Shown here in pieces: positions 7,239 through 13,747 of a DNA stretch of 13,747 bases (its first letter is position 1; each line of letters starts with the position of its first letter). This DNA is from Gammaproteobacteria bacterium UBA6173. GTDB lineage: Bacteria; Pseudomonadota; Gammaproteobacteria; Pseudomonadales; Pseudohongiellaceae. Position numbers and translations under genes: made by a program. Below the pieces are notes generated by a model, which ran no database searches, was not told where the DNA came from, and saw only the letters and a list, made by a program, of their open reading frames with translations. Where the stretch lies: assembly GCA_002422225.1 (NCBI GenBank), contig DITX01000196.1:8376-22122 (forward strand), given 5' to 3'.

Positions 7239-9455
7239 ATGTTTGCGGCGATTATGAAGTTCATGCGGGACAACAACGTACTGCCCCGTATTTCAGATAC
7301 GGAGAAACAGGCACTGGAAGCCGGCACGGTCTGGATAGATGGTCAGATTTTTTCAGGCAAGCCTGATTTCGCCAATATGCTGGCAGAGCCCTACAACAAA
7401 CACTCCGCTGAAGAGCAAGCGTTTCTGGACGGCCCCACGGAAGACTTGTGTCGGCTGATTGATCGCTACCAGATCAGTATCACCCGCAAGGTCCCGGATG
7501 AGGTACTGGACAATATCAAGCAGCAGGGATTTATGGGGCTGTTGATCCCCAAACGATATGGCGGCAAGGAGTTCTCCACCCTAGCGATTTCTTCCATCAT
7601 GGCCAAGATCAACCCGTATTGCCCAACAGCCGGGACCTTTGTTGTTATTCCCAATTCCTTGGGTGCGGCCGAGCTATTAAAACACTACGGCACTGACGAG
7701 CAGAAACATGCGTATCTGCCAAAACTCGCCAGCGGCGAATATGTCCCGTGTTTTGGTCTCACCGAGTTGACGGCTGGCTCGGACGCCGCCTCCATCAAAG
7801 CGGAAGGCGTGGTGTTCCGGGACGAGCAGGGTGAAACCAAAATCCGACTGAACTTCCGCAAGCGTTACATTACGCTGGCGCCGGCTGCCAACCTGATCTC
7901 CCTGGCGTTCCAGATGCATGATCCGGACAATCTGCTGGGTAAAGGTGAGTATCCCGGCATCACGGTGATCATGCTGCACAAGGGCACACCCGGGCTTTAC
8001 AACGGTGATCACCACTTGCCGATTGGTCTGAGTTTCTACAACGGACCGATTATTGGTGAGAATGTCATTGCGTCTCCTGAGCAGATTATTGGAGGTCCAG
8101 CGTATGCCGGTCAGGGCTGGCGCATGTTGATGGAGCAGTTGGCTGGTGGACGTGCGGTTTCACTGCCTGCCGGCGCCATTGGTGGTATGAAGTTGATTGC
8201 TGCCGCAGCGGGCGCCTACTCGGTGATTCGCCATCAGTTTGGTATTCCAATTGGTCTGATGGAAGGTGTTCAGGAAAAAATCGCACGCATCGCGGCATTT
8301 ACCTACATGTTTGAGGGTGCGCGTGTGTACGCGTGTTCCGCCCTTGATAATGGCGAGCAACCGCCGGTGATTTCCGCCTTGTTGAAGTCCAGCAGCACTG
8401 AATACACACAAAAAGTCATTATCGACGGTATGGATGTGTTCTCCGGCTCCGGTGTCATGCAAGGCCCCAATAATATTTTGGGTGGCGGTTACAGCAGTGC
8501 ACCGGTCAGTATCACGGTGGAGGGCGCCAACATCATGACCCGCACGCTAATTACCTTTGGTCAGGGCGCTACCCGCTGTCACCCTTATGCCTTGCCCTTG
8601 GTGAAGGCTGTAGAAAATAACGATGCTACCGAGTTCCGTAAAAAGCTGTTGGGATGGCTGTGGCACACCACCAGCAATTTTTTCCGCGCCAAGGTTCGTG
8701 GACTCACACGTGGATTCAGCGCCGGCAGTCCGGAATCGGGTCCAGTGGCAACGTATTACCGCCGTTTGGCATGGGCCTCTACACGCTATGCCTTGCTGGC
8801 AGATCTGGCGCTGTACCTGATTGGCAGCAAGTTAAAAGCCAAGGGCAGTCTGGGCGGGCGTTTTGCAGATGCACTGACCTATCAAGTGCTAGCACTGTCG
8901 GCGCTGCGTCGATTCAAAGCGGAAGGTAATCGAGCTGAAGACTTGCCTTTGGTGGCGTACAGCTGTGAGTATGCGCTCGCAAAAATTCAGGATGCTTTTG
9001 AAGGCATTCACGCCAACTTTGATGCACCGGTGGTGGGCTGGTGGCTACGCGGCCCTTCGGCCCTGTTCCTGCGCCTGAATCCTCTTTCACGCGGCCCGTC
9101 TGACAAACTGATTCCCAAGGTTGCCGGTTCCATTCAATTGATGAACGAGCAATACAAGCGCATCACCGACGGTATTGCGCCAGTGGATGAAAACGATCCG
9201 GGTATGGGCCGTCTGATAAAAGCCTTCCGGCTGCACACTGAGGTCGAACCCATCAAGAAAAAGATCTACAAAGCCCAGCGCGCGCGCGAATTGCCCCGTG
9301 GCATGGCCTACGATCTGACAGAACTGGCGCTCAGCTCAAAAGTGATCACACAGTCAGAAGCAGCGCTGATGAAGGACGCCAATGCGGCAGCCATGGCGGC
9401 TATCGAGGTGGATGTGTTCAAACCAGAAGACTATTTTCTGGATGTCAGAAGCTGA
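7239..9455 (+). CDS. fadE: Acyl-CoA dehydrogenase, FadE type, without N-terminal membrane anchor
   Basis: FAD-dependent enzyme for the first step of beta-oxidation (acyl-CoA to trans-2-enoyl-CoA). The 738 residues align along their length with E. coli FadE: AEEQAFLDGP near 57, PNSLGAAELLKHYGTDEQK at about 138-156, FGLTELTAGSDA at about 172-183, KRYITLAPAA at about 208, and IIGGPAYAGQGWRML at about 283. The catalytic base is probably Glu428 in ITVEGANIMTRTLITFGQGA. The last ~300 residues are the FadE-specific C-terminal domain (DUF1974 type). E. coli FadE is about 814 residues with two hydrophobic segments at the front; these are absent here, so the enzyme is probably soluble or peripheral. 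Start: AGAGGA at 7227-7232 is 6 bases before ATG 7239; an upstream in-frame TTG at 7218 has no such site. Divergent from the phosphatase gene. Confidence 0.93.
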   Translation: MFAAIMKFMRDNNVLPRISDTEKQALEAGTVWIDGQIFSGKPDFANMLAEPYNKHSAEEQAFLDGPTEDLCRLIDRYQISITRKVPDEVLDNIKQQGFMGLLIPKRYGGKEFSTLAISSIMAKINPYCPTAGTFVVIPNSLGAAELLKHYGTDEQKHAYLPKLASGEYVPCFGLTELTAGSDAASIKAEGVVFRDEQGETKIRLNFRKRYITLAPAANLISLAFQMHDPDNLLGKGEYPGITVIMLHKGTPGLYNGDHHLPIGLSFYNGPIIGENVIASPEQIIGGPAYAGQGWRMLMEQLAGGRAVSLPAGAIGGMKLIAAAAGAYSVIRHQFGIPIGLMEGVQEKIARIAAFTYMFEGARVYACSALDNGEQPPVISALLKSSSTEYTQKVIIDGMDVFSGSGVMQGPNNILGGGYSSAPVSITVEGANIMTRTLITFGQGATRCHPYALPLVKAVENNDATEFRKKLLGWLWHTTSNFFRAKVRGLTRGFSAGSPESGPVATYYRRLAWASTRYALLADLALYLIGSKLKAKGSLGGRFADALTYQVLALSALRRFKAEGNRAEDLPLVAYSCEYALAKIQDAFEGIHANFDAPVVGWWLRGPSALFLRLNPLSRGPSDKLIPKVAGSIQLMNEQYKRITDGIAPVDENDPGMGRLIKAFRLHTEVEPIKKKIYKAQRARELPRGMAYDLTELALSSKVITQSEAALMKDANAAAMAAIEVDVFKPEDYFLDVRS

Positions 9456-9488
9456 ACAGCCAGGGCCGTAATAAGAACAGTAGAAAGA

Positions 9489-9507
9489 GCCGGAAGTGAC
9501 TTCCGGC
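9489..9507 (-). terminator. Hairpin between convergent genes; better terminator for the minus strand
   Basis: GCCGGAAGT and ACTTCCGGC are perfect 9-base arms around a single base (a 7-bp stem with a 5-base loop is physically likelier). Read on the minus strand the stem is followed by TCTTTCTACTGTTCTTATT, a U-rich tail, so it probably ends the cytochrome transcription unit. On the plus strand it lies 33 bases past the fadE stop but is followed by CAATACT, a poor U-tract. It could still serve both convergent genes. Confidence 0.55.
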
Positions 9508-9522
9508 CAATACTGAGCAGAT

Positions 9523-9956
9523 TCATTGACGCGCCCTGAAGTGCATGGTACTTAATCGTTTAACAGCGTTATTCCAGACATACGGCAGGGCTTGCCAGCC
9601 ACTTTCCTGATGCACCAGCAAACGCGTTTCAATCAGTCTGACCTGTGTCAGATCCAGTTTTTCGCCATCAAAACCCACCAAGGCATCCTGCGTCCACTGC
9701 ACGGCACTTACGCCTTCTGGAGCCGCTGATGTGCGCGGGTAATAGAAGGTTTTGCTGATGATGGTGCCAACCGGAAACTCAACACCGCCGGGTCCAGTAG
9801 TAGATGTTCAGACGATGTATCGACCTGCATCAATTGCCATTGCGACAGGTCTGCCGGTGCTGCATCCGCCGGAAACAGCTGGGGACCACGGTTGTCCGAA
9901 CAGGCGGACAACAACAAAAAGGACACAACTGCGATCCAATGACCTGTGATCTTCAC
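9523..9956 (-). pseudogene. SO2930-family dihaem c-type cytochrome, frameshifted and truncated
   Basis: Two fragments in different frames belong to one protein. Frame one starts at GTG 9954-9956 (GAGG nine bases upstream) and encodes a lipoprotein signal with lipobox LLLSAC, then GPQLFPADAAPADLSQWQL and SEHLLLDPAV, and would end at 9708. Frame two, from about 9790 to the TGA at 9523-9525, reads VEFPVGTIISKTFYYPR, then QVRLIETRLLVHQESGW and QALPYVWNNA. This order (short lipoprotein head, FPVGT.ISKTFYYP, RLIETRLLVH, ALPYVWN) is that of the SO2930/HNE_0200 family. The family segment between LLLDPAV and EFPVGT (around PYDLNTPLFSDYA) is missing. After YVWNNA the sequence leaves the family pattern and stops 13 residues later, so the haem-binding half is gone; no CxxCH motif is visible. 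It is 18 bases after the beta-helix gene. Confidence 0.8.
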
Positions 9957-9974
9957 GGGTGACAGCCTCTGGTA

Positions 9975-10846
9975 TTACACACCCATCTCAACGGGCAAAC
10001 TGACCGGTGAGAGTTTGTCATGTGAGCAACGATGGGGATCGGCGTCGACACGAGGATTTGCACTGGCGTTGGCGGCGTCGATATTCAGTACCTGAGCATC
10101 ACCATTGTTCACGCAAATAGCATAAGGTGCGGATTGCCGCTCGGGGTGCACCACGCCATCCCAGATAATATCCGGAAAGCTGCCGTCCGCGCCGAACAGA
10201 GCTTGTCTGAGCATGTCGAGTTCCGGAAAGCCCGGGGCATTGCCGCCTGCGCCAAAGACGTTATCGTAAATAAAAATGGTTTCCGGATACGGATCAAAAT
10301 CGGCCGCCATCTGCCTGTTGTTGTAACCGGCGCTGAAATAGCTGGAGATGATGATGTTGGCAGTCTGATTGCCATCAAAACGGTTATTGAATATTTCAAC
10401 TTTGTCATTGGAGTTGATCAGTACGCCAGAGCCGGCAGGCACACTGGCCACCGCTGTGCCAGGCGGGGCAAAGTTGGCGGTGTTGTTGCGCTCAATCACA
10501 TTATTGTAAACACGCGTGCTGTGACCAGGAATTGGCAGATTGGGCATGTTAAAAACCAGAATGCCACCGGTGTTGTTGATGGCTTCGTTTTTATACACGT
10601 CGGCATTAAAACTGTTTTCAATTTCGATGCCGGCCACATTAGATTCAGCGCGGTTTCTGCGCACAATGATGTTATCGCCACGGGCTATTTTGAGTGCGTC
10701 GCCCCGACTGTCTTCAAGACTGATATCTTCAATCGTAGAACCGTTTCCGTTAACCAGCAGTCCTTCCCCGCCAGCACGGCCAATGCCAGCAAGCTTGGGG
10801 TAGCAGCTCTGGAACAGGATTTTAACCGGGCATTCTTCTGCGGCAT
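9975..10846 (-). pseudogene. Parallel beta-helix repeat protein (partner of SO2930 cytochromes), damaged by deletions
   Basis: A good start is at ATG 10844-10846 with AGGAG six bases upstream. It opens with a signal peptide MPQKNARLKSCSRAATPSLL followed by ALAVLAG, but that frame stops at 10685. The body of the protein continues in another frame from about 10775: GGEGLLVNGNGSTIEDISLE, then DSRGDALKIARGDNIIV, RRNRAESNVAGIEIENSF, TGGILVFNMPNLPIPGH, SVPAGSGVLINSNDKVEIFN and ANIIISSYF, to the TAA at 9975-9977. These are right-handed beta-helix rungs of the exported family that sits beside SO2930 cytochromes. Family members have about 50 further residues between DNIIV and the RNRAE rung, and more sequence between the signal peptide and EGLLV; both stretches are absent. 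From GTG 10662-10664 alone 229 residues remain open. Probably non-functional. Confidence 0.75.
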
Positions 10847-10921
10847 GACGTGCTCCTCGTTGTTTTTGTGAATGAGTTCAAAAACTAACGCGCAGCCCGG
10901 TGATTTGCAAGCTGCCAGTGG
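10847..10921 (-). promoter_or_regulatory. Leader between the GGDEF-EAL gene and the beta-helix gene
   Basis: A 75-base gap holding the strong Shine-Dalgarno sequence AGGAG (10853-10857) for the beta-helix start. A T-run near 10881-10885 on the minus strand follows a GC-rich stretch, but I cannot draw a convincing terminator stem. No clear promoter hexamers are seen, so it is undecided whether the beta-helix/cytochrome pair was transcribed on its own or from the upstream gene. Confidence 0.3.
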
Positions 10922-13747
10922 TCATGATGTGAGGGCCGGATGCTCCGCAATCGGGCGATCCAGATAGTATCCCTGCACCATATCCACACCCAGCGCGCAC
11001 AACATCTCGTAGGTTGCGCGATCTTCGACAAATTCAGCGACTATCAATTTGCGCAGACCGCGCCCAACATCAATCATGGCTTTGACAAAGGCCTGATTAT
11101 CATGATTGTTGGGTAAGTCACGAATAAACAGACCGTCGATTTTTAACACCTGTACGCCTAGGTATTTCAGATACGCAAAGGTTGAAAACCCGGTGCCAAA
11201 GTCATCAAGGCACACCAGACAGCCAGTTTGCTGCAAGGCTTCTATAAAACGTTGGGCATCCTGCATCTCGGAGACCGCGGCTGTTTCGGTCAACTCAATG
11301 ATCAGCCGCTCGGGTGCCACGTTCATTTCCTGCAGCAGCGCGTGGATGGTTTTGGGTAAACCCGGCTCATCAAAGCTGCGACCGGATATATTGACCGCCA
11401 ACGCTGGCAGTGTCGGGTGGCTGGCCAGTGTGCGTATGCTTTCGCGTAATACCCATCGGTCTATCTCCAGAATCTGCCCGCTTTTTTCAGCAATCGGAAT
11501 AAATTGCCCCGGCATGATGATGGAGTCCGGATGCACCGGGTCGCGCATGCGCACCAGTGCTTCCAGATGGCTTAACGTGCCGTCGCTGGTTTTGTAAATA
11601 CCTTGGAAGTGCAGTTCCAGTAAATCTTGCTCCAGGCAGGTCGCGATACGGCTGACCCAATTCATGCGCGCGATCATCAATTCGCTGAGATCTTTGCCGG
11701 GGTCATAAATTGACCAGCTATTTTTGCCGGCATTTTTGGCTTGATACATGGCACTGTCGGCGTGTGCGATCAGGTCCTCGGTATTGTCACCATGTTGCGG
11801 GAAAATGGTGATGCCTATGCTGGTGGTCAGGCGTAAGTTGCTGCCGCGGAATCGGAATGGCAGTGCTGCAATGGCGTGGCGGACACGTTCGGCCAGCGGG
11901 ATAGGTGAGTCATTCGCGCCCAGTTCGGTGAGAATGGCAAATTCGTCACCCCCCAGGCGCGAGAACATTTCACCTTGTCTGACCAGGCTGGATACCTCGC
12001 CAGCGGTGCGCACCAGCACCGTATCACCTGCGCGATGACCAAAGGTGTCGTTGATATATTTAAAGTCGTCCAGATCAAAGTACAACAATGCAAAGTGGGT
12101 ATTGTTGCGTCTGGCACTGAGGATCATCCATTCCATTTGCTGCTGGAAGCGATGGCGGTTGTGCAAGCCGGTCAATGGATCGTGTTCTGCCAGATACACC
12201 AGTTGCTGGGCGGTCTGACGCTCATGGGTCACATCTTCGTATATCCAGAGCCGGCCCATGACACGACCGTCGGGATCACATACCGGGTACGACAATTGTG
12301 TCAGGATGCGACCGTCATACAGATCAACCTCAAATCGTTCACTGATTTCATGAGTATCGAGTACATGCAGGACATGTTTTGACGCATGATCGGGCCGTGC
12401 AAAACGGTGGGTAGAATGTTCAAGCACCGTGCGGGTGGTCACGCCGACCAGTTCGGCCTTTTCGTCAACTGCCCACATACGTCGGAATGCCGGGTTTACG
12501 TACTCCACACAGCCTGCTCTGTCTTCAAACAGGATACCAATACTCATGGCAGACAGCAGCGCCGCCATGCGTCCTTGTTCACGTTGTGCCAGGTTCAACA
12601 ATTGTTGTTGCTGTTGCGCGGATTCACGCAGTGCTACCAGCGTGGTTTGTTGTTCTGTAACATCCAGCACGGTTCCGGAAAAACGTTGGATGCGACCTTG
12701 TGCATCAGGGATTGCCTGCCAGCTGGGTTTTAAGCTGCGCGCGGGGCCATCCTTGGGATTTGTGCGATAGATACCGGCGTCAGGTGCCTTGTTTTCGTTC
12801 ATGGCACTCATCGCTGCAAGTACTTGAGCACGATCATCCGGATGCACCAGTGTCAGATAAGTTTCAACGTCGGGTGGTTCCTTTTCCAGATCGAGGTTGA
12901 ACATCCGGAACATCTGATTGGACCAGTGCCCACGCCCGGTGCATGGATCAAGTTCCCAGTGCCCAAGTCCCCCCAGTTGCTCTGCGCGCTCCAGGCGATT
13001 GCGTGATTCCACCAGTTCGTCCGCGTCAAACACATGGCCTTGCAGGTACAACAGATTGCCAAGCTCGTCGTAGATGCCTTCACCGCGTTCGCTAACCCAG
13101 TTGCTGCGACCGCTGCGGGTAATAATGCGAAAAGAAATGTCATAGGAATTGCGGCGGGTCAGCGCATCCTGCACTATTTTCCAGGCGCGATCGCGATCGT
13201 CCGGGTGTGTCATACGTTCGAGCGTGATGATCGCCGGGTGACGAAAATCGTCAATGGTGTAACCTGTGAGCTCATGGATGTTGCCGGCCAGATAAATCAG
13301 CGACCATTCACGGTCATTGCGGCAGCGATACACAAAACCATCGATGCCTTGCAGCATATTCTCCACGTCATTCACAATGCTGAAGGTGGTTTTGTACGTA
13401 ATTGCCATTAACGCGATGACCAGCACAATGGCACACAAAGCACGAGGGACTGCAACCGGCAGTCCGCTCAGTTGCAAAAAATCTTCTGCGGTGGGGAACA
13501 GTGGCAATACGTCTGGCCCACCATTAAAGATGCTAAGCCCTCCGTACACAAGCAAGGTTGCACCCGCAACTGAGAACCAGATATCCGTACGTTTTTTTTG
13601 CGCTCTGTTATCAATAGTGGTCAAGCTGGATGTTGAGGTGAAGCGTGTCTGCAAAAACATCAATCCCGACATCACTGCACCGGGCACACCAAACAGATAA
13701 CGACCAATCACACTGAGTGTGTCGGAATTCAGACCAAGCAATATCAG
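10922..13747 (-). CDS. Membrane PAS-PAS-PAS-GGDEF-EAL cyclic-di-GMP protein (N-terminus outside window)
   Basis: Sensor/effector of cyclic di-GMP signalling. The frame is open to the window edge, so the true start lies beyond 13747; a TTG at 13739-13741 is only the first possible start (numbering from it, 939 residues). Order: hydrophobic segments at about 11-30, 56-72 and 97-116; PAS near 130-240 (ELTGYTIDDFRHPA, GRSNWVSERGEGI); PAS near 255-365 (GLGHWELD, SGTVLDVTEQQ); a glutamine-rich linker at 370-390; PAS near 390-505; GGDEF about 510-680 with RLGGDEFAI at 595-603; EAL about 695-935. EAL catalytic markers are intact: EAL at 727-729, NIS at 784-786, ELTET at 816-820, DDFGTG at 846-851, KID at 867-869, AEFVE at 902-906 and QGY at 923-925. 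The allosteric I-site RxxD is RQGE (588-591). Both cyclase and phosphodiesterase activity look possible. The stop is followed by the decayed beta-helix gene. Confidence 0.92.
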   Translation of the reverse strand: MILLGLNSDTLSVIGRYLFGVPGAVMSGLMFLQTRFTSTSSLTTIDNRAQKKRTDIWFSVAGATLLVYGGLSIFNGGPDVLPLFPTAEDFLQLSGLPVAVPRALCAIVLVIALMAITYKTTFSIVNDVENMLQGIDGFVYRCRNDREWSLIYLAGNIHELTGYTIDDFRHPAIITLERMTHPDDRDRAWKIVQDALTRRNSYDISFRIITRSGRSNWVSERGEGIYDELGNLLYLQGHVFDADELVESRNRLERAEQLGGLGHWELDPCTGRGHWSNQMFRMFNLDLEKEPPDVETYLTLVHPDDRAQVLAAMSAMNENKAPDAGIYRTNPKDGPARSLKPSWQAIPDAQGRIQRFSGTVLDVTEQQTTLVALRESAQQQQQLLNLAQREQGRMAALLSAMSIGILFEDRAGCVEYVNPAFRRMWAVDEKAELVGVTTRTVLEHSTHRFARPDHASKHVLHVLDTHEISERFEVDLYDGRILTQLSYPVCDPDGRVMGRLWIYEDVTHERQTAQQLVYLAEHDPLTGLHNRHRFQQQMEWMILSARRNNTHFALLYFDLDDFKYINDTFGHRAGDTVLVRTAGEVSSLVRQGEMFSRLGGDEFAILTELGANDSPIPLAERVRHAIAALPFRFRGSNLRLTTSIGITIFPQHGDNTEDLIAHADSAMYQAKNAGKNSWSIYDPGKDLSELMIARMNWVSRIATCLEQDLLELHFQGIYKTSDGTLSHLEALVRMRDPVHPDSIIMPGQFIPIAEKSGQILEIDRWVLRESIRTLASHPTLPALAVNISGRSFDEPGLPKTIHALLQEMNVAPERLIIELTETAAVSEMQDAQRFIEALQQTGCLVCLDDFGTGFSTFAYLKYLGVQVLKIDGLFIRDLPNNHDNQAFVKAMIDVGRGLRKLIVAEFVEDRATYEMLCALGVDMVQGYYLDRPIAEHPALTS

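Noticed and set aside
10032..10871. 279-residue open frame on the plus strand opposite the beta-helix gene
   Set aside because: It has no recognisable domain or ribosome site, and the opposite strand carries clear family matches. It is an antisense by-product of composition.
1..13747. Search for insertion sequences, integrases, CRISPR repeats, tRNA or rRNA genes
   Set aside because: No transposase-like protein, repeated spacer pattern or RNA gene structure was seen on either strand.

Overview
The window looks like chromosomal DNA of a free-living, probably aquatic gammaproteobacterium. The evidence is a FadE/FadI/FadJ-type set of fatty-acid oxidation enzymes of the E. coli/Pseudomonas style, an NhaP2 (CvrA)-type antiporter, a secreted alkaline phosphatase of the high-activity animal/marine type, a remnant of a TonB-dependent receptor, and a large multi-PAS GGDEF-EAL protein. 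I see no tRNA, rRNA, CRISPR array, insertion sequence, integrase or phage gene. Species cannot be fixed from the sequence alone.

Layout. (1) 1-495, plus strand: 3' end of an NhaP2-like K+/H+ antiporter gene, cut by the window edge. (2) 534-1571, plus: an exported alpha/beta hydrolase. (3) About 1578-1966, plus: an orphan fragment of a TonB-dependent receptor beta-barrel with both ends missing. (4) 1988-5384, minus: fadJ-like then fadI-like genes, overlapping by 8 bases and therefore probably translationally coupled. Together they encode the trifunctional beta-oxidation complex. (5) 5455-7023, minus: secreted alkaline phosphatase just upstream of fadJ, separated from it by a perfect 12-bp inverted repeat. 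(6) 7024-7238: intergenic region shared by divergent genes. (7) 7239-9455, plus: FadE-like acyl-CoA dehydrogenase. (8) 9489-9507: hairpin between convergent genes. (9) 9523-10846, minus: a decayed two-gene module, a parallel beta-helix protein followed by an SO2930-family dihaem cytochrome. (10) 10922-13747, minus: a membrane PAS-PAS-PAS-GGDEF-EAL protein whose N-terminus lies outside the window.

How the genes fit together. FadE (first dehydrogenation), FadJ (hydratase plus 3-hydroxyacyl-CoA dehydrogenase) and FadI (thiolase) make one complete turn of the beta-oxidation spiral; no acyl-CoA ligase is present here. The alkaline phosphatase sits inside this locus, divergent from fadE and in line with fadJ-fadI, which is unusual.

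The most notable observation is concentrated gene decay. Three reading frames (TonB receptor, beta-helix protein, cytochrome) carry what look like clean deletions: some shift the frame, one keeps it, and one possibly used a short direct repeat. The neighbouring metabolic genes are intact. I did not find a convincing new defence, mobile or biosynthetic system. The best leads are the decayed module, the inverted repeat in the fadJ leader and the phosphatase placement.
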